64,000 nt of DNA from Actinomadura violacea (GCF_017573465.1 NZ_JAGEPF010000015.1:62001-126000); one strand, 5' to 3'; positions 17,023 through 24,592 are shown, counted from the stretch's first letter. The notes: generated by a model from the letters alone, not told the origin. Numbers and translations are program-made.

Positions 17023-17871
17023 ATGAACCGACGATCCGCCGGAGCCGTCACCGCGTCGCTCGCCCTCGCCGGGGCCGCGCTCGCCGCCGCGCCGCCCGCC
17101 GCGGCGAGCACCGCGCAGGCCGCCCCGCGCGGCCACGGCGAGGTCGACTTCACCGGAATCGTCGCGCTCAGCAACTGCTCGGGCTCGCTGGTGCGCGGGC
17201 CGCGCTCGCACGACTCCGACAAGGCCCTGGTCCTCACCAACGGCCACTGCCTGGAGAACGGGATGCCGAAGCCGGGGCAGGTCATCGTCGACCGGCCGTC
17301 CACCCGGACGTTCACCCTCCTCGACCGGACCGGCCGTTCGACGCTCGGCACGCTGCGGGCCACCAAGGTCGAGTACTCGACCATGACCGACACCGACGTC
17401 ACCGTGTACCGGCTGGACGAGACCTACGCCGCCATCCGGAAGCGGTACGGCGTTCCGGCGCTGCGGCTGTCGACGTCCCGGCCCCACGACGGCACCGAGA
17501 TCCGGATCGTGTCGGGCTACTGGAAGGCCATCTACGGCTGCAAGACCGACGCGACCGTCTACCGGCTGCGCGAGGCCGGGTGGACATGGAAGGACTCCAT
17601 CCGGTACGCGCCGCAGTGCCAGACGATCCACGGCACGTCCGGCTCGCCCGTCATCGACGCCCGCAGCCACCGCGTCGTCGCCATCAACAACACCGGCAAT
17701 GACGACGGCGAGCGCTGCACGCTGAACAACCCGTGCGAGGTGGACCGCAAGGGGAACGTCACCGTGCGGCACGGCATCCACTACGGCCAGCAGACGTACC
17801 TGCTCGCGCGGTGCCTCGGCAAGGGCAACGACGTCGTGCTGGGCAGGTCCTGCGCGCTGCCGAAGCCCTGA
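17023..17871 (+). CDS. Secreted trypsin-like serine protease
   Basis: Extracellular S1-fold serine peptidase, 282 residues. A Sec signal peptide (basic NRR, then an alanine-rich hydrophobic core to about residue 34, with AxA-type sites) precedes the catalytic domain. The triad is visible: His75 in LTNGHCLENG, Asp125 in TDTDVTVYRL and Ser206 in GTSGSPV. Four or more cysteines suggest disulphides. The ATG is preceded by GAGAGGACCCC. Target proteins cannot be inferred. A strong hairpin follows the stop. Confidence 0.88.
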   Translation: MNRRSAGAVTASLALAGAALAAAPPAAASTAQAAPRGHGEVDFTGIVALSNCSGSLVRGPRSHDSDKALVLTNGHCLENGMPKPGQVIVDRPSTRTFTLLDRTGRSTLGTLRATKVEYSTMTDTDVTVYRLDETYAAIRKRYGVPALRLSTSRPHDGTEIRIVSGYWKAIYGCKTDATVYRLREAGWTWKDSIRYAPQCQTIHGTSGSPVIDARSHRVVAINNTGNDDGERCTLNNPCEVDRKGNVTVRHGIHYGQQTYLLARCLGKGNDVVLGRSCALPKP

Positions 17872-17878
17872 CGAAGCC

Positions 17879-17914
17879 CCGAGAGCCGACCGGCCCTCGC
17901 CGGTCAGCTCTCGG
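17879..17914. terminator. Bidirectional terminator between convergent genes
   Basis: CCGAGAGC (17879-17886) pairs with GCTCTCGG (17907-17914). After one C/A mismatch, GACCGGC (17888-17894) pairs with GCCGGTC (17899-17905) around the 4-nt loop CCTC. This 15-bp interrupted stem sits between the protease stop (17871) and the sigma-factor stop (17904), serving both strands. Confidence 0.8.
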
Positions 17915-18719
17915 CGAGCAGCCCGCCGCGCAGCCGCTCGAGCGTCGCGCGCAGCAGCCGCGACACGTGCATCTGCGACAGCCCGACCTGCTCGGCGATC
18001 TGCGTCTGCGTCTTGTTCCCGAAGAAGCGCAGCAGCAGGATCGTGCGCTCGCGCTCGGGCAGCTCGTCGATCAGCGGGCGGAGCGCGTCGCCGTCGATGA
18101 GGTTCTCCAGGGCCGGGTCGTCGGAGCCGAGCCGCTCGCCGACCGTCGCCGCGTCGCCGTCGGCGGTGCCGTCCGCCGGGGCCTCCAGCGACAGCGGCCG
18201 GTAGGCGTCGCAGGCGACGATCACCTCGACCGTCTCCTCCTCGCTGATCTCCATCAGCGCGGCGATCTCCCGGGTCGTGGGGGAGCGGCCGTGCTCGCGG
18301 GTGAACGCCTGGACGGTGCTCTGCAGCACCGGCCGGAGCTCCTGGATGCGCCGCGACACCCGCAGTCCCCAGGTCTTGTCCCGGAAGTGCCTTTTCACTT
18401 CGCCCGTCACCACCGGGTAGGCGTAGGTGACGAAGCGGTCGCCGACGTCGGGGTCGAACCGGTTGATGGCCTTGACGAGCCCGAGGTAGGCGACCTGCTG
18501 CAGGTCGTCGAGCGGCTCGCCGCGGTTGGCGTAGCGGCGCGCGACGCTCCGCACCAGCGGGACGTGCATCTCCACGATCCGGGTGCGCAGCCGCTCCCGG
18601 CGCGGATCGTCCTGGGGTAGGCGCCTCATCTCCGCCAGGAGGAGCTCGGCCTGGCCGTCCCCGAACCGGGGGACCCGGACGTCGGATCGAGGGGGACCGG
18701 ACGGGGGCGCCGACGTCAT
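17904..18719 (-). CDS. SigB/SigF/SigG-family RNA polymerase sigma factor
   Basis: Alternative sigma factor of the stress/sporulation type (group 3), 271 residues. Region 2 is seen in RIVEMHVPLVRSVARRYANR, PLDDLQQVAYLGLVKAINRF and FVTYAYPVVTGEVKRHFRD; region 3 in LMEISEEETVEVI; region 4 in LPERERTILLLRFFGNKT with helix-turn-helix TQIAEQVGLSQMHVSRLL. The ATG at 18719 has AAAGGAG upstream; a longer frame to 18941 is rejected as lacking this. A sigma-B-like promoter motif precedes it, implying autoregulation. No anti-sigma or anti-anti-sigma gene is adjacent. Confidence 0.93.
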   Translation of the reverse strand: MTSAPPSGPPRSDVRVPRFGDGQAELLLAEMRRLPQDDPRRERLRTRIVEMHVPLVRSVARRYANRGEPLDDLQQVAYLGLVKAINRFDPDVGDRFVTYAYPVVTGEVKRHFRDKTWGLRVSRRIQELRPVLQSTVQAFTREHGRSPTTREIAALMEISEEETVEVIVACDAYRPLSLEAPADGTADGDAATVGERLGSDDPALENLIDGDALRPLIDELPERERTILLLRFFGNKTQTQIAEQVGLSQMHVSRLLRATLERLRGGLLAES

Positions 18720-18779
18720 GGGGGTCTTTCTCCTTTGCCGAGGCGGCGATGGGCGGGGACGCGGATCGCTGCGCCTCCT

Positions 18780-18804
18780 GTACCCGGCGATCCGCCTCCC
18801 ACAC
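18780..18804 (-). promoter_or_regulatory. Sigma-B-like promoter of the sigma factor gene
   Basis: On the minus strand GTGT, a 15-nt spacer and GGGTAC fit the actinomycete sigma-B consensus GNNT-N14-16-GGGTAC/T. The start of transcription would be about 55 nt before the sigma gene's ATG. This agrees with autoactivation of such sigma genes. Confidence 0.65.
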
Positions 18805-18855
18805 AACGGACCGGCGGAACCGCCCGCGCCCGGCAAGCCCGTGTCGAGGGCCGCC

Positions 18856-18880
18856 GTGTAGAAGGAGGCGCGGCGGGTAG
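18856..18880 (+). promoter_or_regulatory. Sigma-B-like promoter of the SRPBCC gene
   Basis: GTGT (18856-18859), a 15-nt spacer and GGGTAG (18875-18880). It has the same -35-like element and spacer as the divergent promoter at 18780-18804, with G instead of a pyrimidine at the last -10-like position. It lies 30 bp before the GTG of the SRPBCC gene. Confidence 0.55.
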
Positions 18881-18909
18881 CGGGGCGGTGACGGACGAAG
18901 GGGAGCCCC

Positions 18910-19371
18910 GTGAGCACGATCACCGAGTCGGTCAACGTCACCGTCCCGATCCGCGTCGCCTACGACCAGTGGACGCAGTTCGAGGAGTTCCCGCGGTTCA
19001 TGGCGGGCGTCGAGGAGGTCCGGCAGGTGGACGACACCACGCTGCGCTGGACCGTCCGCGTCGCCGGCGTCACCCGGCGGTTCGCGGCGCGGATCACCGA
19101 GCAGCTGCCGGACGAGCGGGTCGCGTGGACGTCCACGGAGGGGCCGGCGCACGCCGGCGTGGTGACGTTCCACCGCCTCGACGACGACACGACCCGCGTC
19201 ACCGCGCAGATGGAGTTCGATCCCGAGGGGCTCGTGGAGAAGGCCGGCGACCGGGCCGGGGCGCTGCACCGCCGCGTCAAGGACGACCTGCGGCGGTTCA
19301 AGACGTTCGTCGAGTCGCGCGGCGTGCAGACGGGCGGATGGCGCGGCAAGGTCGACCGGCCCGGATCCTGA
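18910..19371 (+). CDS. SRPBCC (START-like) domain protein
   Basis: Protein of 153 residues with the SRPBCC/cyclase-dehydrase fold: TESVNVTVPIRVAYDQWTQF as opening strand and helix, FPRFMAGVEEVRQVDD, central beta strands, and a C-terminal helix LHRRVKDDLRRFKTFVESR. This pattern matches small actinobacterial SRPBCC proteins often linked to stress sigma regulons. A hydrophobic ligand pocket is expected; no enzyme activity is assigned. GTG at 18910 follows AAGGGGAG. It diverges from the sigma factor gene and likely depends on it. Confidence 0.82.
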   Translation: MSTITESVNVTVPIRVAYDQWTQFEEFPRFMAGVEEVRQVDDTTLRWTVRVAGVTRRFAARITEQLPDERVAWTSTEGPAHAGVVTFHRLDDDTTRVTAQMEFDPEGLVEKAGDRAGALHRRVKDDLRRFKTFVESRGVQTGGWRGKVDRPGS

Positions 19372-19453
19372 CGGGACGGCCCAGCCCGCGACCGGGACCG
19401 GTGCCGGCGGGCCGGGAGGGCGGGGCCGCGCCCGGGGCACCGCCGGTGATCGG

Positions 19454-19459
19454 TAGACT
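19454..19459 (+). promoter_or_regulatory. Vegetative -10 element upstream of crcB
   Basis: TAGACT fits the actinomycete vegetative -10 pattern TANNNT. No good -35 is visible 17 bp upstream. Transcription would begin near 19466, giving a leader of about 125 nt before crcB. Confidence 0.5.
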
Positions 19460-19465
19460 GGGCGC

Positions 19466-19590
19466 GCGCCCTCCGGGGGGAGAGGCGCCACGGCGGTGGG
19501 GCCCGCCGTCCCCGCGACGGGGGAGAACCGCGGTGCGATCCGCCAACGGTCCCTACCGGTGACAGCTGTTTCCGCTGGTAGGAGTGTGCC
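19466..19590 (+). promoter_or_regulatory. Structured 5' leader of the fluoride-export operon
   Basis: Hairpins follow one another. P1: GCGCC-CTCC (19466-19474) pairs with GGAG-A-GGCGC (19479-19488). P2: ACGGCGG (19490-19496) with CCGCCGT (19503-19509). P3: CCCCG (19510-19514) with CGGGG (19518-19522). A weak GCGG/CCGC stem lies at 19530-19543. P4 pairs 19552-19561 with 19573-19582 over 10 bp (two G-T pairs), loop of 11 nt containing the palindrome ACAGCTGT. The 3' arm of P4 includes GGTAGG of the crcB ribosome binding site (GGTAGGAG, 7 nt before GTG), so translation could be switched. The canonical fluoride-riboswitch core was looked for and not found. Confidence 0.55.
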
Positions 19591-20076
19591 GTGCCCGATG
19601 CCGTGACCGGACGTCCCGTCGACCCCGACGTCGATCTCAGCGTGCCGCGCCAGCGGTTCGAGCTGCGCCGCGCCCCCTGGGCGACGCTCGGCGCGATCGC
19701 GGCGGGCGGGGTCCTCGGGGCGCTCGCCCGCTACGGGCTCACCGAGGCGATGCCCTACCGGCCGGGCGAGTTCCCGTGGCCGGTGTTCCTCATCAACGTG
19801 TCGGGCTGCCTGGTGATCGGGGCGCTGATGGTGCTGATCACCGAGACGTGGCGGGTGCACCGGCTCGTCCGGCCGTTCCTCGGTGTCGGGGTGCTCGGCG
19901 GCTACACCACGTTCTCCACCCACATCGTCGACTTCCAGAGGGCGCTGTCCGCCGGGGCGCCCGCGGTGGGACTGTTGTATCTCGGCGGGACGCTCGCCGC
20001 CGCGCTCGCCGCGGTGTTCGCGGGCGTCCGGCTGACCCGTCTCGCCGTCCGCGCGCGTCCCAGGGAGCGGTCATGA
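19591..20076 (+). CDS. crcB: Fluoride efflux channel CrcB/Fluc, subunit 1
   Basis: Small integral membrane fluoride exporter, 161 residues with four hydrophobic helices after a polar 30-residue N-terminus. Conserved segments are GGVLGALARYGL, FLINVSGCLVIG (Asn of the pore) and GVLGGYTTFSTHIVDF, which holds the Phe-box/TTFST sodium-site motif. Fluc channels work as antiparallel dimers, and the second crcB gene two reading frames downstream suggests a heterodimer. The GTG start lies 7 nt after GGTAGGAG, which is in a predicted hairpin. Its stop overlaps the next gene by 4 bp. Confidence 0.93.
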   Translation: MPDAVTGRPVDPDVDLSVPRQRFELRRAPWATLGAIAAGGVLGALARYGLTEAMPYRPGEFPWPVFLINVSGCLVIGALMVLITETWRVHRLVRPFLGVGVLGGYTTFSTHIVDFQRALSAGAPAVGLLYLGGTLAAALAAVFAGVRLTRLAVRARPRERS

Positions 20077-20423
20077 GAATCCAGGGTCCGGCGCTGCGCC
20101 TGACCGTGTTCGTCGGGGAGAGCGACCGGTGGAACCACCGGCCCCTGTACACCGAGATCGTGCACCGGGCGCACCGGGCCGGGCTCGCCGGCGCCAGCGT
20201 GCTGCGCGGCTGCGAGGGGTTCGGCGCGTCCAGCCGCATCCACACCTCTCGCATCCTGTCGCTGTCGGAGGACCTGCCGATGGTGATCGTGATCGTGGAC
20301 GCCGAGCGGAAGATCCGCGCCTTCCTGCCGGAGCTGGACGAGCTGGTGGAGGAGGGCCTGGTGATCATCGACCCGGTCGAGGTGATCCGCTACACGGGCC
20401 GCGGCATGGAGGGGGAGGCGTGA
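20073..20423 (+). CDS. DUF190 (PII-like) protein of the fluoride operon
   Basis: Soluble protein of 116 residues of the DUF190 family, which has a PII/GlnB-like ferredoxin fold. Visible are RLTVFVGESDRWNHRPLYTE, VHRAHRAGLAGASVLRGCEGFG and MVIVIVDAERKIRAFLPELDELV. DUF190 genes are frequently located between or beside crcB genes; a regulatory or sensor role for the channel is plausible but not shown. Its ATG overlaps the preceding stop (ATGA) and its stop overlaps the next GTG (GTGA), so all three proteins are translationally coupled. Confidence 0.88.
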   Translation: MRIQGPALRLTVFVGESDRWNHRPLYTEIVHRAHRAGLAGASVLRGCEGFGASSRIHTSRILSLSEDLPMVIVIVDAERKIRAFLPELDELVEEGLVIIDPVEVIRYTGRGMEGEA

Positions 20424-20782
20424 CGGTCCTGCTGATCGCGCTGGGGGCGGCGCTCGGCGCGCCGCTGCGCTACCTCACCGACCGGGCCGTGCAGGCGCGC
20501 CACGACTCGGTGTTCCCGTGGGGGACGTTCACCGTCAATGTGGCGGGGTCCGCGCTGCTGGGCTTCCTGGCGGCGCTGCCCGCGACCGGGGGGCCGATGG
20601 CGTTCGCCGGGACCGGCTTCTGCGGCGCGCTGACGACCTACTCCACGTTCGGGTACGAGACGCTCCGGCTGGCCGAGGACGGCGCCCGGTTCTACGCCGT
20701 CCTCAACGCGGGCGCGAGCATCGCCGGCGGGCTCGGCGCCGCCTACTGCGGGATGGCGCTCGCGCAGGCGTTCACGGGCTGA
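20420..20782 (+). CDS. crcB: Fluoride efflux channel CrcB/Fluc, subunit 2
   Basis: Second Fluc subunit, 120 residues, four membrane helices. Motifs are GAALGAPLRYLTDRAVQ, GTFTVNVAGSALLGFL (pore Asn) and GFCGALTTYSTFGYE (TTYSTF sodium/Phe-box). It lacks the N-terminal extension of subunit 1. GTG at 20420 overlaps the DUF190 stop. Paired with the gene at 19591 it probably forms a heterodimeric channel. Confidence 0.93.
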   Translation: MTVLLIALGAALGAPLRYLTDRAVQARHDSVFPWGTFTVNVAGSALLGFLAALPATGGPMAFAGTGFCGALTTYSTFGYETLRLAEDGARFYAVLNAGASIAGGLGAAYCGMALAQAFTG

Positions 20783-21077
20783 CGGCCCGGTCCGCACGCA
20801 ACTGCCGGCCGGGAGCCGCGCCGCGAAACCTGGCGCGGCCCAGGCTCGCTGTCCAAGGGGCCTGGCGGGTCCTGGGCTGCGAGTGGGCCGCGACGGTACC
20901 GTTCCCGCCGCCCCCATTCGGTAAACCGGCAGGTGTCTCAACTGTCACGGCGGGGAGAGGCGGGCCACGCGCCGCCCCGCGCTCCGTCACGGACGGCCAA
21001 ATCCGGCGCCGCCGCGGACATGGCCGCGCCGTCCCCGGGTAGCAGCCACCCGCGTGCCACCGACGGAAGGGAACGAG
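20783..21077. other. Non-coding gap before the pyruvyltransferase-family gene
   Basis: About 295 bp with no convincing gene. An in-frame extension of the downstream gene begins at 20933 but is Pro/Ala/Arg-rich and lacks a good start. The only relatively AT-rich patch is around 20918-20950 (GGTAAACCGG, then TGTCTCAACTGTCAC), which may hold the promoter of the downstream gene. No clear terminator follows the fluoride operon. Confidence 0.4.
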
Positions 21078-21110
21078 ATGACTCGCGGTGGGCCGTGCGC
21101 GTCCTGGTGA
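21078..21110 (+). CDS. Candidate 10-codon leader ORF overlapping the next start
   Basis: ATG at 21078 is preceded by GGAAGGGAACGAG, the best Shine-Dalgarno in this region. It reads MTRGGPCASW and stops at TGA (21108-21110). The next gene's GTG at 21095 lies inside it in another frame and has no Shine-Dalgarno of its own. Translation of the short ORF could deliver ribosomes to that GTG. Whether it is a regulatory leader or chance is unknown. Confidence 0.4.
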   Translation: MTRGGPCASW

Positions 21111-22000
21111 CCGGCTGGCCGAGCTTCCTGCACGGCGAGGCCACCGCGGGGGACGTCCTGGCGATGGAGGCCGTCCGGCGGGCGCTCGACGAAGCGGGGA
21201 CCGGCTGCGACCTCGCCTGGAGCCCGGTGTTCCGGCCCGGCGGGCTCGACCTCGGCCGCGCGGACCCCGCCGGCTACACCCACCTGGTGTTCGCGTGCGG
21301 GCCGCTGCACGGCGCGCAGGTCGAGGACCTGCACCGGCGGTACGCGCGCTGCCGGCGGATCGCGGTCGGCGTCTCGGTCATCGACCCGGACGACCCCGCC
21401 GTCACCGGCTTCGACGCCGTCCTGCCGAGGGACGCGCCGGGCGCCGAGCCCGCAGGCGACCTGGCGGCGCTGCCGGAGACCCGGCCGGTGACCGTCGCGG
21501 GCGTCGTCCTCGCCCCCGGCCAGCACGAGTACGGGACGCGCCGCCGCCACGACCGGATCCAGGCCGAGCTCACCGGGTGGCTCGCGGGCCGCGAGTGCGC
21601 GCGGCTGTCGCTCGACACCCGGCTCGACCCGCGCGACTGGCGGCTGTTCTCCACGGCCGCCGAACTGGAGTCCGCGCTGCGCCGCCTCGACGTGGTCGTC
21701 ACGACGCGGCTGCACGGGCTCGTCCTCGCGCTGAAGAACGGCGTCCCGGCCCTGGCCGTCGACCCGGTCGCCGGCGGCGCGAAGGTCGCCGCGCAGGCCC
21801 GCGCCTGGTCGTGGCCGGCGATCGTCACCGCGGGCGAGCGGGACGAGCCGCCGCTGCTGGACCCCGCCGAGCTGGACCGGTGGTGGCGGTGGTGCCTGCG
21901 CCGTGCGGACGGGGACGGGGACGGCGGCGGGGGCCGCGCGCCCGTCCGGCCCCCGTCCGCCGGCCTCCTCGCCGACCTGCTGTCCGCCCTCCGGGCCTGA
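21095..22000 (+). CDS. Polysaccharide pyruvyl transferase family protein
   Basis: Protein of 301 residues of the PS_pyruv_trans (CsaB/WcaK-like) family, which adds pyruvyl ketals to glycans. Visible are VTGWPSFLHGEATAGDVLAME at the start, THLVFACGPLHGAQ, the central RHDRIQAELTGWL, and the C-terminal RLDVVVTTRLHGLVLALKNGVPALAVDP with the family's TxRxH core. The GTG at 21095 is chosen because homologues of this type begin RVLVTGWP. It converges on the heptose/glycan operon, separated by 13 bp, and may modify the same glycan. Confidence 0.8.
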   Translation: MRVLVTGWPSFLHGEATAGDVLAMEAVRRALDEAGTGCDLAWSPVFRPGGLDLGRADPAGYTHLVFACGPLHGAQVEDLHRRYARCRRIAVGVSVIDPDDPAVTGFDAVLPRDAPGAEPAGDLAALPETRPVTVAGVVLAPGQHEYGTRRRHDRIQAELTGWLAGRECARLSLDTRLDPRDWRLFSTAAELESALRRLDVVVTTRLHGLVLALKNGVPALAVDPVAGGAKVAAQARAWSWPAIVTAGERDEPPLLDPAELDRWWRWCLRRADGDGDGGGGRAPVRPPSAGLLADLLSALRA

Positions 22001-22013
22001 CCCCGGGGCCCGC

Positions 22014-22970
22014 CTAGGCGGGACGGGCGATGAGCAGCTCGCGGGAGAACCACTCGATCGTGGACAGCAGCCCCTCCTCGATGCCGAACTTCGGACGCCA
22101 GCCCAGCAGCTCCTCGGCGAGCGCGGTGTCCGGCCGCCGCACCTTCGGGTCGTCCTGCGGCCGCTCGACGAACCGGATCCGCGACCGCGACCCCGTCAGC
22201 TCGACGACCAGCCCGGCGAGGTCGGCCATCGAGATCTCGTAGGGGCTGCCGATGTTGACCGGCCCCGGATGCTCCGACATCGCGAGCGCGATGAGGCCGC
22301 GGACGGTGTCGTGGACGTGGCAGATCGACCGGGTCTGCGAGCCGTCCCCGGTGACGGTCAGGTCCTCGCCGGTCAGCGCCTGCCGCAGGAACGTCGGGAT
22401 CGCCCGGCCGTCGTCGGGGCGCATCCGCGGCCCGTAGCTGTTGAAGATCCGCACGATCCCGGCGTCCAGGCCCCGGGAGTGCCGGAACGCCGACGTCAGC
22501 GCCTCGCCGAACCGCTTCGCCTCGTCGTAGACGCTGCGCGGGCCGACCGGGTTGACGTTGCCCCAGTACGTCTCGGGCTGCGGATGCACCAGCGGGTCCC
22601 CGTACACCTCGGACGTGGAGGCCAGCACGAACCGGGCGCCCTTCTCCTCGGCGAGCTCCAGCGCGTTGCGGGTGCCCTGGCTGCCGACCTCGAGCGTCTG
22701 GATCGGGTACCGCAGGTAGTCCGCCGGGGACGCCGACGAGGCCAGGTGGAAGACGTAGCCGACGTCGCCGGGCACGTGCACCGGCTCGGTGAGGTCGCGC
22801 CTCAGGAACCGGAAGTCCCGCCGGTCGGTGAGGTGCGCGATGTTGCGGGACGAGCCGGTCAGCAGGTTGTCCAGGCAGACGACGGAGATGTCGCGGGCCA
22901 GCAGCGCCTCGCACAGGTGCGAGCCGAGGAATCCGGACCCTCCGGTCACGACGGCGCGTGATTGCCTCAT
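22014..22970 (-). CDS. NAD-dependent epimerase/dehydratase, UDP-glucuronate decarboxylase-like
   Basis: Extended SDR of 318 residues. NAD loop is GGSGFLGSH (10-18). The catalytic pair Tyr148/Lys152 lies in RSVYDEAKR, and STSEVYGDP, ETYWGNVNPVGP and RIFNSYGPRM plus DGRAIPTF are the signature of UDP-glucuronate decarboxylase (UXS), which makes UDP-xylose. It resembles this group more than HldD heptose epimerase, though substrate is not proven. ATG is preceded by TTTAGGAGGAACTG. Last gene of the ten-gene operon, 9 bp after the GT9 stop. Probably supplies a pentose donor for the same glycan. Confidence 0.83.
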   Translation of the reverse strand: MRQSRAVVTGGSGFLGSHLCEALLARDISVVCLDNLLTGSSRNIAHLTDRRDFRFLRRDLTEPVHVPGDVGYVFHLASSASPADYLRYPIQTLEVGSQGTRNALELAEEKGARFVLASTSEVYGDPLVHPQPETYWGNVNPVGPRSVYDEAKRFGEALTSAFRHSRGLDAGIVRIFNSYGPRMRPDDGRAIPTFLRQALTGEDLTVTGDGSQTRSICHVHDTVRGLIALAMSEHPGPVNIGSPYEISMADLAGLVVELTGSRSRIRFVERPQDDPKVRRPDTALAEELLGWRPKFGIEEGLLSTIEWFSRELLIARPA

Positions 22971-22979
22971 CAGTTCCTC

Positions 22980-23918
22980 CTAAACGTGTGGCGTGAGCGC
23001 CTTCCCGGCCGCCTCGACGGCCTGGTCCGCGGAGATCTCCAGCAGGCCCGGGTGGGGCTCGCCGCCGTGCGGGTCGCCGATCCGGCCGGCCCACAGCACG
23101 CGGTGCTCGGCCCGGTCGGGCGGCCCCCACCGCGCGGGCGGCGTCGGCCCGAACAGCAGCACCGACGGGGTGCGGAAGGCGGTCGCGAGGTGCGCGACGC
23201 CGGTGTCGCCGCACACCACCAGCCGGGCGCCCGCGACCAGCGCGGCCAGCTGGGGGAGATGGGTGCGGCCGGACAGGTCGTCGCACGCGTCGAGCCCGGC
23301 GAGCTCCACGACCTCGTGCGCGAGGTCCGCCTCCCCGGGGCCGCCGGTGACGACGACGCGCTCGCCGCCCGCGCGCAGCGCCGCCGCGACCGCCGCGAAC
23401 CGCTCGGCCGGCCAGCGCCGCGCCGGGAACGCGGCGCCCGGGTGCACGACGACCGCGCCGGGCACGGGCGAGGCGACCGGCGGCGGCGCGAGGTCCAGGT
23501 CGTCGGGGTCGGCGTCGAAGCCGTAGGCGCGCACCAGCCGGCACCACCGCGCCACCTCGTGCTCGCCCGGGTCCCAGTCGGGGCCGTCGGTGTGCAGCGC
23601 GCCGGTGTGCGCGAACGCCAGCAGCCGGGCGGGGTGCAGCGCCGCCAGCAGCCGGTGGCTCTGCGGGCCGCGGCCGTGCAGGTTGACGGCCGCGCCGACC
23701 GGGCCGGCCGGCGGCAGCGGGCCGAGGCCCGAGTCCGCCGGCAGGACGTCGTCGACCGCGCCCGTGGCCAGCGCCAGCGGCGCCAGCGCGGGCGGCGCGG
23801 CGAGGGTGATCCGCGCCCCGGGCATCCCGCGCCGCAGCGCCCGCAGCGCGGGGACCGCGGTGAGCAGGTCGCCGAGCCCGAGCGCCCGCAGCACCAGCGC
23901 GCGGCGGGGGGCCGTCAC
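22980..23918 (-). CDS. Glycosyltransferase family 9 (heptosyltransferase-like)
   Basis: GT-B fold glycosyltransferase, 312 residues, related to LPS heptosyltransferases. Segments include RALVLRALGLGDLLTAVPALRALRR (N-terminal acceptor domain), VVVHPGAAFPARRWPAERFA and, in the donor domain, LVVCGDTGVAHLATAFRTPSVLLFGPT, the GT9 signature. Predicted to transfer an ADP-activated heptose, consistent with gmhA, hldE-like and gmhB-like genes upstream. GTG at 23918 overlaps the SDR stop (GTGA). A second GT9 paralogue is at 28946. Confidence 0.87.
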   Translation of the reverse strand: MTAPRRALVLRALGLGDLLTAVPALRALRRGMPGARITLAAPPALAPLALATGAVDDVLPADSGLGPLPPAGPVGAAVNLHGRGPQSHRLLAALHPARLLAFAHTGALHTDGPDWDPGEHEVARWCRLVRAYGFDADPDDLDLAPPPVASPVPGAVVVHPGAAFPARRWPAERFAAVAAALRAGGERVVVTGGPGEADLAHEVVELAGLDACDDLSGRTHLPQLAALVAGARLVVCGDTGVAHLATAFRTPSVLLFGPTPPARWGPPDRAEHRVLWAGRIGDPHGGEPHPGLLEISADQAVEAAGKALTPHV

Positions 23919-24592
23919 GGCCACGACGGCTCCCTGGACGGGCAGACGACCATCTCCCGCACCTCGCAGCCGGGCGGCTGGCGCAGCGCGAAGGCGATCG
24001 CCGCGGCGACGTCGTCCGGGCTGTTCAGCTGGGCGTCCGGGCCCGGCTTGTACTGCTCGGTGCGGTCGTCGAAGAACGCGGTGTCCATCCCGCCCGGCAC
24101 GATCATCGTGACGGCGACCTTCCCGGCCATCTCCGCGGCCAGCGCGCGCGTGAACCCGACGACACCGAACTTCGACGCGCAGTACGCGGTGGCGTCGGGC
24201 AGCGCCCGCAGCCCGAGCGTCGAGGCGACCGTGACGATCCGCCCGCTCGGCTCGTTCTCCAGGTAGGGGAGCGCGGCGCGGACGACGGCGGCGGTGCCGA
24301 GCAGGTTCACCTGCACGACCCGCTCCCAGTCCTCGGCGGGCACCTCGCACAGCGACCCGCACGCGTCGGTGCCCGCGGCGGTGACGACCGCGTTGAGGCC
24401 GCCCGCCGCGCGCGCCAGCCCGTGCACGGCGCGCTCGGCGCACGGGCGGTCCGCGAGGTCGGCCTGCATGTGCTCGAAGTCGTCCTTCGGGGGGTGCCGG
24501 TCGAGGATCAGGGGGCGTCCGCCGTCGTCGGCGACCTTGCGCGCGACCGCCGCGCCGAGTCCGGAGGCTCCACCGGTGATGAGGACGTTCAT
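23915..24592 (-). CDS. Classical short-chain dehydrogenase/reductase
   Basis: Short SDR of 225 residues with TGGASGLGA (NAD(P) loop, residues 6-13), Ser124 in VASTLG and the catalytic Tyr137-x3-Lys141 in AYCASKFG. Followed by VTMIVPGGMDTAFFDD, typical of ketoacyl-reductase-like SDRs. Substrate is unknown; placement in the glycan operon suggests oxidation or reduction of a sugar intermediate. Start and stop both overlap neighbours by 4 bp, so it is a true member of the coupled operon. Confidence 0.85.
   Translation of the reverse strand: MNVLITGGASGLGAAVARKVADDGGRPLILDRHPPKDDFEHMQADLADRPCAERAVHGLARAAGGLNAVVTAAGTDACGSLCEVPAEDWERVVQVNLLGTAAVVRAALPYLENEPSGRIVTVASTLGLRALPDATAYCASKFGVVGFTRALAAEMAGKVAVTMIVPGGMDTAFFDDRTEQYKPGPDAQLNSPDDVAAAIAFALRQPPGCEVREMVVCPSREPSWP

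Noticed and set aside
19466..19590. Canonical fluoride (crcB) riboswitch or cobalamin riboswitch
   Set aside because: The fluoride aptamer's conserved segments are missing. A short resemblance to a cobalamin box (GGTGCGATCC, then CAACGGT) lacks the rest of that aptamer and does not suit the genes.
16903..19923. A 1006-codon minus-strand open frame
   Set aside because: It spans the oppositely transcribed protease and SRPBCC genes as well as the sigma gene in a different frame; composition is typical of high-GC shadow frames.
22014..22970. HldD heptose 6-epimerase as identity of the epimerase gene
   Set aside because: Motifs ETYWGNVNPVGP, EVYGDP and RIFNSYGPRM match UDP-glucuronate decarboxylases rather than HldD.
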